Positions 16,219-24,701 of a DNA stretch of 40,026 nucleotides are shown here, piece after piece. The DNA is taken from assembly GCA_905235445.1 (NCBI GenBank), contig CAJOLJ010000022.1, forward strand, positions 1 through 40,026, written 5' to 3'. This stretch comes from an uncultured Bacteroidales bacterium. GTDB taxonomy: Bacteria > Bacteroidota > Bacteroidia > Bacteroidales > UBA932. How positions within the stretch are numbered: the stretch's first letter is position 1; each line of letters begins with the position of its first letter. Below the pieces are notes generated by a model, which searched no databases, was not told where the DNA came from, and saw nothing but the letters and a program-made list of their open reading frames with translations. A program made the translations under genes and the position numbers.

Positions 16219-18501
16219 TTACTTCACGTCGAAGTCGACGCTTCCCTTTTCGTCAGCGCTGGATGAAGCTATGACGGCAGTGAATGTCCCGCTCTCGCAG
16301 ACCCACTTGTGGGAAGTAGCGTCAAAGAAACTCAGTGCCGAGGAATCAATGTCGATGGAGACTTCCTTGCTCTGGCCGGGCTGGAGATAGACCTTGCTGA
16401 AGCCCTTCAGTTCCTTGACGGGACGGTCCACGGAGCATTCCTTGTCCTTGATGTAGAGCTGCACGACCTCGGCGCCCGGGACGGAACCGGTGTTCTTGAC
16501 GGGGACCGTTACCGTGAGATGGCCGTTCTTGGTTATGGACTTGGCACTCAGCTTGGGCTCCCCGTACTCGAAGGTCGTATAGCTCAGGCCGTAGCCGAAG
16601 GGGAACAGGGGCTTTATCTCCTTCTTCTCGAACCACCTGTAACCCACATAGATACCTTCCGAGTAAGTCTCGTCGGTGATGGGATAGCCTTCGTAGTTCT
16701 TTCCGTTGTTCACGCCGGGGAACTGCTCGGGAGTGCGGATAGGTCCGTCGGACAGCTCCACCGGAATGGTGAAAGGAAGCTTGCCGGAGGGATTGACTTT
16801 ACCGCTGAGCACATCCGCGAGGGAGTTTCCGGCCTCGCTTCCAAGATACCAGTCCTGGAGGATCGCCCCGACCTTGTCGCTCCAGGGCATCCCGACTGGA
16901 TTGCCGGAGATGTTGACGACAACGAGCTTGCTTCCGGCTACTGCACTGAGGGCCTCAATGACATCGTCCTGGCCGTAGGGAAGGCCGAACTGGGTCCTGT
17001 CGGCACCCTCAGCGTCCTGGTGGTCGGACTTATTGAGTCCGCCTATGAAAATGACGTAGTCGGCATCCTTTGCCTGGGCGCAGGCATCTGCTATGAGGGT
17101 CTTGGCATCCCTCTTCTCGGAGAGGTCCTGCCCTGTGGACACGCCGTTGTACTCCCCGGAAGCGTCACCCACGTAACCCCTTTCATAAACAACCTTGGCA
17201 GAGGGGAATGCTCCGCGGATGCCGTCCAGCGGGGATATCTCGTATTTTGCCTTCAGGGAGGAGCTTCCGCCTCCTACCGTCATCATCTTGACCGCATTCT
17301 CGCCGACCACGAGGATCTTTCCCGCATCGGCCTTGATGGGGAGGAGACCGCCTTCATTGCGCAGGAGCACGATGCCTTCGGCACCGATCTTCCTTGCGGC
17401 GGCCGAGTGCTCGGGGGATGTGAACTTGCCGAACTTCCTGTCGGGGTTCATGCCGGTACGGAAGATAAGGCGAAGGACCCTCCTTGCCTTGTCATCGAGT
17501 TCCTCGGTCCCGACCTTGCCCTCTGCGAGGAGCTTCTTGTAGGGGTCCGCCAGGAAATATGAGTCATATGCATTGGTCTTTCCCATGGTAAGTCCGTTTG
17601 TCCAGGAGCCGTATTCCATGTCAAGGCCGTTATGGATGGCCTGGTCGGTATTGTGCACACCTCCCCAGTCGCTTATCACCACCCCGTCAAAGCCCCATTC
17701 CCCTTTCAGTATATCATTCAGGAGGTACTGGTTGTGGCAGTTCCACTGATCCTTGTAGAGGTTATAGGAACCCATGATCGCCCAGGCTCCGCCCTGCTGG
17801 ACAGCGGCCTTGAAAGCGGGAAGGTAGATCTCATAGAGGGTCCTGTCATCGACAATCACATTTGTAGTGAAACGGTTGGTTTCCTGGTTATTCAGCGCGA
17901 AGTGCTTGACGCAGGCAGCGACGTTGTTGCTCTGGACTCCCTGCACGTAGGGAACCACCATGGTGGAGGAAAGGAACGGATCCTCCCCCATGTACTCGAA
18001 GTTCCTTCCGTTAAGCGGGGTACGGAGGATATTGACTCCGGGACCCAGCAGGACGTCCTTTCCCCTGTAACGGGCCTCCTCACCGATGCTCACCCCGTAG
18101 AGGCGGGCAAGTTCCGGGTCCCAGGATGCTGCAAGCGCAGTCAGGGCAGGGTATGCGGTACAGGAGTCGCAGGTCCATCCGGCCTGGTCCCACTCGTCCC
18201 AGAGGACCTCGGTACGGATACCGTGGGGACCGTCCGTGCACCACACCATCGGAATTCCCAATCGGGGAACGCCGGCAGAGGAGAACTTGGACTGGGCATG
18301 GGTCAGGGCGACCTTCTCATCGGTAGTCATGAGGGACAGGGCGTTTTCGACCCTTTCGGAGATTGGACGGCTCCCGTCAAGATAGGCGGGAAGGGAAGGG
18401 TCGCTCCCTGTTGTCTTCCTGGGAGAGGAAGTGCAGGAGAAAACCATGATTCCTGCGACCAGGGATGCCGCAGCGAAAAGGAAAAGACGGTTTCGTGTCA
18501 T
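16219..18501 (-). CDS. Glycoside hydrolase family 3 lipoprotein, beta-glucosidase-like
   Basis: A 760-residue secreted glycosidase. The ATG at 18501 is chosen because it gives a clean lipoprotein signal (MVFSC, Cys23); an in-frame extension to 18585 adds a poor N-terminus and crosses the -7 box. GH3 hallmarks: KHFALNNQETNR with Lys-His at 199-200, and the nucleophile Asp278 in VISDWGG. The GH3 C-terminal domain contains VVGENAVKMMTVGGGSS, and a fibronectin-III-like domain closes the protein (GYGLSYTTFEYGEP and onward). Members act on beta-linked glucose, xylose or related sugars; the substrate is not fixed by these motifs. It is divergent from a GH78 alpha-rhamnosidase-like gene, suggesting joint use of a rhamnose- and glucose-bearing plant glycoside or glycan. 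Confidence 0.93.
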   Translation of the reverse strand: MTRNRLFLFAAASLVAGIMVFSCTSSPRKTTGSDPSLPAYLDGSRPISERVENALSLMTTDEKVALTHAQSKFSSAGVPRLGIPMVWCTDGPHGIRTEVLWDEWDQAGWTCDSCTAYPALTALAASWDPELARLYGVSIGEEARYRGKDVLLGPGVNILRTPLNGRNFEYMGEDPFLSSTMVVPYVQGVQSNNVAACVKHFALNNQETNRFTTNVIVDDRTLYEIYLPAFKAAVQQGGAWAIMGSYNLYKDQWNCHNQYLLNDILKGEWGFDGVVISDWGGVHNTDQAIHNGLDMEYGSWTNGLTMGKTNAYDSYFLADPYKKLLAEGKVGTEELDDKARRVLRLIFRTGMNPDRKFGKFTSPEHSAAARKIGAEGIVLLRNEGGLLPIKADAGKILVVGENAVKMMTVGGGSSSLKAKYEISPLDGIRGAFPSAKVVYERGYVGDASGEYNGVSTGQDLSEKRDAKTLIADACAQAKDADYVIFIGGLNKSDHQDAEGADRTQFGLPYGQDDVIEALSAVAGSKLVVVNISGNPVGMPWSDKVGAILQDWYLGSEAGNSLADVLSGKVNPSGKLPFTIPVELSDGPIRTPEQFPGVNNGKNYEGYPITDETYSEGIYVGYRWFEKKEIKPLFPFGYGLSYTTFEYGEPKLSAKSITKNGHLTVTVPVKNTGSVPGAEVVQLYIKDKECSVDRPVKELKGFSKVYLQPGQSKEVSIDIDSSALSFFDATSHKWVCESGTFTAVIASSSADEKGSVDFDVK

Positions 18502-18542
18502 AAAGTTGTATATATGAAAATGTGTATGTGTGCTATGCGCTG

Positions 18543-18550
18543 CAAATATA
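18543..18550 (-). promoter_or_regulatory. -7 box for the GH3 gene
   Basis: The minus strand reads TATATTTG, a match to TAnnTTTG, 41 bases before the ATG at 18501. No clear -33 box. Confidence 0.5.
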
Positions 18551-18616
18551 CGATAAAATCCTCTGCGACCACCCCAGTTCATCACGGCGCGAATGTGAAA
18601 GAATGCTTTTTTTCGC

Positions 18617-18624
18617 TATCTTAG
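18617..18624 (+). promoter_or_regulatory. Possible -7 box for the GH78 gene
   Basis: TATCTTAG differs from TAnnTTTG at one position and lies 24 bases before the ATG at 18649. No -33 box is visible. Confidence 0.3.
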
Positions 18625-18648
18625 CTTCCCGTTAAAACCACCCGCGCA

Positions 18649-20997
18649 ATGCACTGCCCCATCCACCCTTCCTGCAAAAGAGTCCCATTCCTTTCATTCA
18701 TAGCCTCATTGCTCCTTCTTCTTCCAGGCTGCTCCCCCAGGGAGTCAGTCTCGGCACATGTGGATGAAATCATTCCATCACCCCGGCAGACCGCCCTGGC
18801 CGTCTCTTTCTTCGAGGCGCAGTCCTCCTGGATCGGGACTTTCGACAAATCCTCCCCCGAGGAGGGGGGAAGCTACCCCGCTCCTTATTTCAGGAAGGAA
18901 GTGAACCTTGCCTCCTCCCCCTGCGAGGCGCTCATCCACATCTGCGGCCTGGGCTTTTATGAACTCTACATCAACGGGAAGAAGGTCGGGGACAAGGTGC
19001 TGACCCCGCCCATCACAAACTATGACACGAGGCCCCTCCACAAACTTCTGTACCACTACGACGACCAGTCCACCCAGAGATATCTCTTTGACAGCTACGA
19101 CATCACCCCCTATCTCCATAAAGGGGCCAATGCCATAGGCATCATACTGGGCAACGGCTGGTACAACCTTACCGACAGGACGGTCGAAGGGACCCTCTGG
19201 TATGATACCCCGAGGGTGGCAGCCCTGATGAAGGTGTCCTTCGGGGGCGGGAAGAAAGGGGACCTGACCCTTCAGACGGACTCCACCTGGAAGTTCTCCA
19301 AGGGTGCTCTCCTTCATGACGGCATTTTCTCCGGGGAAATTTACGATGCCACCCTTGAACATGAAGGATGGACCATGGCGGGATTCGATGACTCGAAGTG
19401 GCAAAACGCCCCCTTTGTCAGAAGACCTTCAGGCAAGGCCATGCCGAGTGCCGCCCCGCCGGACAGGATAACGGGAACGCTCAGACCTACTCTTGACAGC
19501 GTATCCAAAGGCGGGAGATACCATTTTTCCATTCCACATACGATATCGGGATGGCTTAGGCTGCAGGACATAAAGGCCGAGCGGGGTGACACCATACGGC
19601 TCAGGTTCATTTCCGAGGAAGGGCTTTCCTACGGGCAGGCTGACACTTACATCTGCCGAGGCACCCCGGGCGGGGAAAGTTGGAGCCCCCGCTTCACGTG
19701 GCATGCTTTCAGAAGGGTCGAGATAGACTCCCCCGTTCCCCTGTCAAGTGACAATGTCCTGGCCCAGGAAGTGCGCACCGACGTTCCGGTGGTGGGTTCC
19801 TTCAAGTGCTCGGATACGCTACTGAACAGAATCCATGACGCCTACATCCTGACCCAGAACGCCAACATGCACGGTTCCGTCAGCAGTGACTGTCCGCACA
19901 GGGAGAGAGCGGCATACACGGGAGATGCCCTATGCGGGTCCATTGTCATGCCCTTTGTATACGATAGCGATGAGTTCTACCGTAAATGGCTGGATGACAT
20001 GGAGGACGCGAGGAACCATGTAACGGGTTACGTTCCCCATACCGCACCCTTCGCCGGAGGCGGGGGCGGTCCCGCCTGGGGCAGCGCCATGGTACTTCTG
20101 CCTTATTTCCATTACCTCCATTATGGCGAGGTGTCCATCTTGTCCGAGCATTACGATGCAATGAAAGGCTGGGTGGAGTACCTGGGGACAAGAACCGATG
20201 AAAGAGGGATAATAGTAAGGGAGGAGCCCCGGGGATGGTGTCTTGGGGACTGGTGCACACCAGAGAGGGTACAGATACCGGAAAGTCTCGTAAACACCTG
20301 CTTTTACTACCGGTGCGCCACTGTCCTGTCCACCGTGGCCTCCATCCTCGGGAAGGGCGAGGACTCCTCCCGTTACAGTGAACTCGCAAAAGGGATCAAG
20401 GATTCTTTCAACGAGGCATTCCTGGACAGCGAGCGGGGATGCTACTGGGAAGGAAGGCAAGGGGCGGATGCCTTCCCCCTTGCCTTCGGGATGGTACCTG
20501 AGGAAATGAGAAAGAGGGTAGAGGAGCATCTTCTCACGCATACCCGGGAATGCGGGTATCATTTCGACACGGGAATCCACGGAACCCCGCTGACCCTTGA
20601 CGCCCTCACAAAGGCGGGACATGCGGATGTTGCCCTGCAGATGCTCCGTCGTAGGGACTTCCCTTCCTTCGGCTACCTTCTTGACCCCGCCAACACAAAC
20701 CTCTGGGAAAGATGGGACGGGGAGGAATCCCACTCCCACCCGATGTTCGGAAGCGTCGTTGGATGGATGTACAGGACACTGGGTGGAATAAACCTGGAGA
20801 AGGCCGACTGGGAAAGGGGCGAGATGACCCTCACCCCTCATTTCCTCCCGGGAATCTCTTTCGTCGACTGCTCATACATGACTCCCTACGGGAAAGTCAC
20901 CATCCAATGGGACAGAAAGTCAGAGCGGGACAAACCCAGTGTGAAAGTATCGGCTCCGAAAGGGCTTAAGGTGAAAGTGGAAGAAGTTCTGTCATAG
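18649..20997 (+). CDS. Alpha-L-rhamnosidase-like glycoside hydrolase (GH78) lipoprotein
   Basis: A 782-residue secreted protein with lipoprotein signal LLPGC (Cys28). The N-terminal jelly-roll region has the GH78 segment GLGFYELYINGKKVGD, YDTRPLH and GANAIGIILGNGWYN. The (alpha/alpha)6 catalytic domain contains SSDCPHRERAAYTGDA near residue 413, the family's active-site motif with its acidic residue, and later GDWCTPERV and LWERWDGEESHSHPMFGS. A beta-sandwich domain ends the protein. GH78 enzymes release terminal alpha-linked rhamnose from pectin side chains or glycosides. The gene is divergent from the GH3 lipoprotein, so the two are probably co-regulated from the 147-base gap. No TonB receptor or SusD gene is adjacent. 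Confidence 0.92.
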   Translation: MHCPIHPSCKRVPFLSFIASLLLLLPGCSPRESVSAHVDEIIPSPRQTALAVSFFEAQSSWIGTFDKSSPEEGGSYPAPYFRKEVNLASSPCEALIHICGLGFYELYINGKKVGDKVLTPPITNYDTRPLHKLLYHYDDQSTQRYLFDSYDITPYLHKGANAIGIILGNGWYNLTDRTVEGTLWYDTPRVAALMKVSFGGGKKGDLTLQTDSTWKFSKGALLHDGIFSGEIYDATLEHEGWTMAGFDDSKWQNAPFVRRPSGKAMPSAAPPDRITGTLRPTLDSVSKGGRYHFSIPHTISGWLRLQDIKAERGDTIRLRFISEEGLSYGQADTYICRGTPGGESWSPRFTWHAFRRVEIDSPVPLSSDNVLAQEVRTDVPVVGSFKCSDTLLNRIHDAYILTQNANMHGSVSSDCPHRERAAYTGDALCGSIVMPFVYDSDEFYRKWLDDMEDARNHVTGYVPHTAPFAGGGGGPAWGSAMVLLPYFHYLHYGEVSILSEHYDAMKGWVEYLGTRTDERGIIVREEPRGWCLGDWCTPERVQIPESLVNTCFYYRCATVLSTVASILGKGEDSSRYSELAKGIKDSFNEAFLDSERGCYWEGRQGADAFPLAFGMVPEEMRKRVEEHLLTHTRECGYHFDTGIHGTPLTLDALTKAGHADVALQMLRRRDFPSFGYLLDPANTNLWERWDGEESHSHPMFGSVVGWMYRTLGGINLEKADWERGEMTLTPHFLPGISFVDCSYMTPYGKVTIQWDRKSERDKPSVKVSAPKGLKVKVEEVLS

Positions 20998-21107
20998 TAT
21001 CCGTGCTTTTGTACAAAGAAAGACTGATGCAAGTATTTGCGCAGTAAAAAAAGAAAAGTTATGGTCTTCCGCATTTGTTTGCCATGAAAACCTCAGTAAA
21101 GCAACAA

Positions 21108-21130
21108 GGCTGGACGGAATTCGTCCAGCC
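21108..21130. terminator. Strong hairpin between convergent genes
   Basis: GGCTGGACG (21108-21116) pairs perfectly with CGTCCAGCC (21122-21130) around GAATT. It lies between the GH78 stop and the stop of the convergent gene at 21186. Neither side has a good T run, so its terminator role is inferred from position. Confidence 0.5.
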
Positions 21131-21185
21131 ATTGTCTCGGTAATTTTCAAATTAGGTGAAAGATGTCGCAGCCTGGAAGTCAAGG

Positions 21186-22214
21186 TTACTTCATAGTGTC
21201 CATATTGCGGTATCCGCGGGCATATTTCACCAGTTCCTTGAAATATTTCATGGCATCCTTATAGCTCATATAGTCGGATGCATTGGCAGCCTTGTCCAGA
21301 TTCTTGGCAATCGCAACCTCAGGATGGTACTGAAGACCGAGAACAAAATTCCTGTCCGTTCTCTCCACTGCCTCTATGACATCCGTCCCCTGGGTGGGAG
21401 TGACACCGACAACGGCCAGGTTGCTGCCGTCAACGCTTGACACGGACTGATGATGCTTGGAGGCTGCACCTGTGATGACGTCCGTCTTGGAGAGTTTGTA
21501 AAGAATGGAGTTGTGGCTCAACACTTTGACATCATGGGAAGTGTAGTCACGACTCTGTCCCGGCTCGGCTTTCAGACGATGGGTATTGTCATAGGCGACG
21601 CCCTTTTTCTCCAAATATGAAGGAATATCCTGGACAACGGTTCCACCGCTCACGACACACAGCATCTGCATTCCGCGGCAAAGACCGAGGACAGGCATTT
21701 TCATTTCCACGCAATATTTCATTGTGAGATAGTCCGAGACGTCACGTGAGGCGTTATAGTCAAGTTCAGCTTCGATGCCGTGCCAGGGTTCCGGGTTTTT
21801 GTAAAGAGTCGGGGAGATGTCCTCACCTCCGGTGAACACCACTGCGCTCACCGATGATAGGGCCTTGGACACATTGGAAGCATCCCAGGACATTGATTTC
21901 AGTTCGCTGGCATACTTCTGCAGAAGCACGCCCTGCCCGTCCACCATGTCCGATGAAAGGGCTTCGTTGTCATACTTGAAACTCCACGGTTTCACCTGAG
22001 GGAGAAGGACCGGGGTTCCACCCGCTTCCTTTATGGCACGGAAGGCATTGGTGTAGTACTCCGAGTCCGTATCCGCCTGCCAAGCGATGCCGATGTAAAC
22101 CGGGTTCACATTCTGGCTTCCGCGGGAGGCGCCGCAACCTGTCAGAAGGGACAGCGAAAGAATGGAACAGAAGACTGCCCACAGGGCAGAAGTCTTGAAT
22201 GACCTTTTGTTCAT
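21186..22214 (-). CDS. Class I glutamine amidotransferase-like (peptidase C26) lipoprotein
   Basis: A 342-residue protein with a lipoprotein signal (LSLLTGC, Cys27). The rest is a class I amidotransferase-like fold of the gamma-glutamyl hydrolase/PuuD group. It has FTGGEDISP, the nucleophile elbow LGLCRGMQ with its cysteine, and QYHPEV with the His-Glu pair. The family hydrolyses gamma-glutamyl amide bonds; lipoprotein forms are found in the Bacteroidetes envelope. About 60 residues between AWQADTD and FTGGED include a hydrophilic insertion. Substrate is unknown. A -7 box is 103 bases upstream, giving a leader of roughly 100 bases. Confidence 0.9.
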   Translation of the reverse strand: MNKRSFKTSALWAVFCSILSLSLLTGCGASRGSQNVNPVYIGIAWQADTDSEYYTNAFRAIKEAGGTPVLLPQVKPWSFKYDNEALSSDMVDGQGVLLQKYASELKSMSWDASNVSKALSSVSAVVFTGGEDISPTLYKNPEPWHGIEAELDYNASRDVSDYLTMKYCVEMKMPVLGLCRGMQMLCVVSGGTVVQDIPSYLEKKGVAYDNTHRLKAEPGQSRDYTSHDVKVLSHNSILYKLSKTDVITGAASKHHQSVSSVDGSNLAVVGVTPTQGTDVIEAVERTDRNFVLGLQYHPEVAIAKNLDKAANASDYMSYKDAMKYFKELVKYARGYRNMDTMK

Positions 22215-22317
22215 TTCTAAAAAAGTTATTTGGATTATTTAGTTGTTTACCTACTTTGCCGACCACCGGGGTCCCTATCTCCCCAATGGGAAAGGTCCTC
22301 AGTGCCAAAACGAAGTG

Positions 22318-22325
22318 CAAAGATA
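22318..22325 (-). promoter_or_regulatory. -7 box for the C26 lipoprotein gene
   Basis: The minus strand reads TATCTTTG, a match to TAnnTTTG, 103 bases before the ATG at 22214. It lies 20 bases from the opposite-strand box at 22346, so the two promoters overlap. Confidence 0.45.
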
Positions 22326-22345
22326 CTGCAACTGGAATAATTTCT

Positions 22346-22353
22346 TATATTTG
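22346..22353 (+). promoter_or_regulatory. -7 box for the EamA transporter gene
   Basis: TATATTTG matches TAnnTTTG. The ATG at 22367 is only 13 bases on, so the leader would be a few bases long. This supports that start over the longer in-frame extension. Confidence 0.6.
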
Positions 22354-22366
22354 CGGCCCGAAAATT

Positions 22367-23290
22367 ATGTGGATAGTCCTATCTCTTTTTGCGGCCTTCA
22401 TCTACGGCCTGTACGACACCTCCAAGAAAGCGGCTCTTAGGGGCAATGCGGTCCTTCCCGTGCTGCTCCTGAACACCATTTTCTGCTCGCTCATTCTCCT
22501 CATTCCCCTGCTTCTCTCAGGGAATGGGGGCGGCAGCATCCTTGAGGGAACCCCGTTCCTTGTTGCCAGGGGAGGATGGCACGAGCACAAGTACATTCTG
22601 CTGAAGAGTTTCATAGTGCTCTCGTCATGGATAAGCGGCTACTTCGCCTACAAGAACCTTCCTCTGTCCATAGTCGGTCCCGTGAATGCCACAAGGCCCG
22701 TCATGGTCCTTCTCGGTGCCATGATCGTGTTCGGGGAGAGACTGAACCTTTATCAGTGGACAGGTGCCCTCCTGGCGATTCTTTCATTCTACCTGCTTTC
22801 CAGGACAAGCCGAAAGGAAGGGATAGATTTCAGGCACGACCGCTGGATGGTACTGCTCATCCTTTCTGCAGTGATGGGAGCGGTATCGGGTCTTTATGAC
22901 CGCTACCTCATGGCTCCCCCCGAAAGCGGAGGAGTGGGCCTTGACAAGATGATGGTCCTGTGCTGGTACAACATATACCAGGTCGGGATCATGCTCATCG
23001 TGCTTCTTGCCATGTGGTATCCCACAAGGAAGAAGACGACTCCCTTCCAGTGGAGATGGAGCACGCTTCTTATCAGCATCTTCCTTGTTGCGGGAGACTT
23101 CCTGTACATGTACGCCCTCTCTTTCCCGGACAGCAAGGTAAGCGTGGTGAGCATGGTGAAAAGGTCCTCGGTGATAGTGAGTTTCACATTCGCAGCCCTT
23201 GTTTTCAAGGAGAAGAACCTGCGGGACAAGGCGCTGGACCTTCTGCTGGTCCTCCTTGGAATGGTGTTCCTGTACCTTGGCTCCAGATAG
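22367..23290 (+). CDS. EamA/DMT family membrane transporter
   Basis: A 307-residue inner-membrane protein with about ten hydrophobic segments in two similar halves, as in drug/metabolite transporters. Typical features are the first segment MWIVLSLFAAFIYGLYD, the LSIVGPVNATRPVMVLLGA segment, and the second-half segment ending in MVFLYLGSR. The frame is open further upstream to 22199, but the -7 box at 22346-22353 fixes ATG 22367 as the likely start. EamA members move amino acids, nucleosides or sugars; the substrate is unknown here. It is divergent from the C26 lipoprotein gene and ends at a shared terminator. Confidence 0.9.
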   Translation: MWIVLSLFAAFIYGLYDTSKKAALRGNAVLPVLLLNTIFCSLILLIPLLLSGNGGGSILEGTPFLVARGGWHEHKYILLKSFIVLSSWISGYFAYKNLPLSIVGPVNATRPVMVLLGAMIVFGERLNLYQWTGALLAILSFYLLSRTSRKEGIDFRHDRWMVLLILSAVMGAVSGLYDRYLMAPPESGGVGLDKMMVLCWYNIYQVGIMLIVLLAMWYPTRKKTTPFQWRWSTLLISIFLVAGDFLYMYALSFPDSKVSVVSMVKRSSVIVSFTFAALVFKEKNLRDKALDLLLVLLGMVFLYLGSR

Positions 23291-23304
23291 GGAGGACAAG
23301 TAAA

Positions 23305-23330
23305 GCCGAGAGCCCTCTCGGGTCCTCGGC
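23305..23330. terminator. Bidirectional terminator between EamA and hpf genes
   Basis: GCCGAG (23305-23310) pairs with CTCGGC (23325-23330), with an inner CCC/GGG pairing. T-rich bases follow on the plus strand (AGTATTTCTA) and TTTA follows on the minus strand. It serves two convergent genes. Confidence 0.6.
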
Positions 23331-23384
23331 AGTATTTCTATCGTGTATGTCTTCCCCGGTATGGCGGGGACGGGGAAATGAAGG

Positions 23385-23675
23385 CTATGCGTACCTCTTC
23401 TCCTTGCTTCTGACGATATTCTCTCTCATCACATCGACACACTCATTGACGGCCTCCTCGAAAGTCTTGGCGGCCTTCTCGACCACGAGTGTGTCTCCCG
23501 GGACATGGACCTGGAGCTGGACGTTCTTGTTTTCGGGCTTCTCCATCAGAGACAGCACAACATCCACTCCCGTAATGGTCTCGTCGAATTTCTCGAGCTT
23601 GCCGACTTTCTTCTCGACATGGGCGATAAGCTTCTGGTCGGCATTGAATTTCAGGGACTGTAGTCTAATCTCCAT
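23385..23675 (-). CDS. hpf: Ribosome hibernation promoting factor (HPF/RaiA family, short form)
   Basis: A 96-residue protein beginning MEIRLQSLKFNADQKL, of the short HPF type that binds the 30S subunit in slow growth. It has the expected basic N-terminal strand, HVEKKVGKLEKF and KTFEEAVNECVDVMRENI. The longer in-frame start at 23720 would add a non-conserved tail inside the preceding gene, so ATG 23675 is used. That start overlaps the last 11 bases of the recombinase gene, suggesting translational coupling. Short forms lack the C-terminal domain of the long Gram-positive HPF. Confidence 0.92.
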   Translation of the reverse strand: MEIRLQSLKFNADQKLIAHVEKKVGKLEKFDETITGVDVVLSLMEKPENKNVQLQVHVPGDTLVVEKAAKTFEEAVNECVDVMRENIVRSKEKRYA

Positions 23676-24669
23676 TTTTACCTCCTTTTTTTGCCCTTGG
23701 ATGGGCATTGTTATAAACACTTTTCAGCTTCTCGACGGTGTTGTGGGTGTAGACCTGGGTCGATGCGAGGGAAGCATGTCCCAGCATCTCCTTTATGGAA
23801 TTGAGGTCCGCACCATTGTCCAGCAGGCCTGTGGCAAGGGAGTGCCTAAGCACGTGGGGTGACTTCCTGCCGGCGATTCCCGGAACGTCGGAGAGTTCCT
23901 CCTTGACTGCCCTGTCGACATAGACCGGATAGAGGGGACGGCCTTTTTCCGTCACGAAGAGAGGATCTCCGTGGGTCCTTCCCGCACCGCACATCGTAGC
24001 TGTCGCTTGTAAATATAGGGAAATTTCTTCACATAGTGATTCCAACAAGGGAATTTCTCTCATTTTGTCTCCTTTTCCGTGTACGAGAAGACTACGGCGG
24101 TGAAAGTCGACGGACCCGACGGTCAGGGTGAGGATCTCGGCACGCCTGACCCCCGTATCGTAGAGCAGCTCCACCAGCAGGCGCCTGAGCCTGTGGCGAT
24201 AAAGGTCCACGGACAGGGGATCGTCCGCCCCTATGATGAGGGAAAGATTCTCCGCTGATGCGTACGAGGCTGTGCTGTCGAGGTATTTTTGCATGGCCTC
24301 GCTGCGGTAGAACTGCGGCAGGCGTTTTTCCACCTTGGGACGGGTCACGCTCGATACCGGATTCGCACTGAGACGCCCCTCGCGAAGAAGGAATGTGCTG
24401 AACCCGCTCAGAACAGAGAGGTGCTGTCCCACCGTCCTCGGGGAGAAGCTGCACTCATCGAGCAGATGCACCTCGTAGTTCCTTATCATGGTAGGTGTCA
24501 TGGCCCCTGTCACGGCCCCGTCAGTGTACTTCCCGTCCGGGTCCTTTCCTTCATCCCCAACACTGAAAGAGAAGAAGTTCTCCAGGACCGAGGAGTAGAT
24601 TTCCTGGGTCCTGGGGGAATACCTCCTTACCGTAGTGATGTACTGGATGTATTTTTCAGGAAGGCTCAT
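23665..24669 (-). CDS. xerC: Tyrosine recombinase, XerC/D-like
   Basis: A 334-residue tyrosine recombinase. The catalytic residues are all visible: Arg175 in TGVRRAE, Lys199 in HGKGDKMR, His272 and Arg275 in HVLRHS, His298 in LGHAS, and Tyr307 in QVYTHN. The N-terminal SAM-like DNA-binding domain (about residues 1-105) is present, with a short acidic insertion near residue 40. Its place beside cca and hpf, with no attachment sites, cargo or excisionase, argues for the chromosome dimer-resolving Xer type rather than a mobile-element integrase. The symbol is tentative, since C and D types are not separated by these motifs. It overlaps hpf by 11 bases. Confidence 0.88.
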   Translation of the reverse strand: MSLPEKYIQYITTVRRYSPRTQEIYSSVLENFFSFSVGDEGKDPDGKYTDGAVTGAMTPTMIRNYEVHLLDECSFSPRTVGQHLSVLSGFSTFLLREGRLSANPVSSVTRPKVEKRLPQFYRSEAMQKYLDSTASYASAENLSLIIGADDPLSVDLYRHRLRRLLVELLYDTGVRRAEILTLTVGSVDFHRRSLLVHGKGDKMREIPLLESLCEEISLYLQATATMCGAGRTHGDPLFVTEKGRPLYPVYVDRAVKEELSDVPGIAGRKSPHVLRHSLATGLLDNGADLNSIKEMLGHASLASTQVYTHNTVEKLKSVYNNAHPRAKKGGKNGD

Positions 24670-24701
24670 GGGGACTCACTTTCTTGCTGAAAACAACAGT
24701 G

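Noticed and set aside
16309..17562. 417-codon plus-strand frame opposite the GH3 gene
   Set aside because: The GH3 catalytic motifs are on the other strand in a frame that spans the full family length.
23665..24669. Integrase of a mobile element
   Set aside because: No attachment-site repeats, tRNA target, excisionase or cargo genes nearby; its neighbours are core genes.
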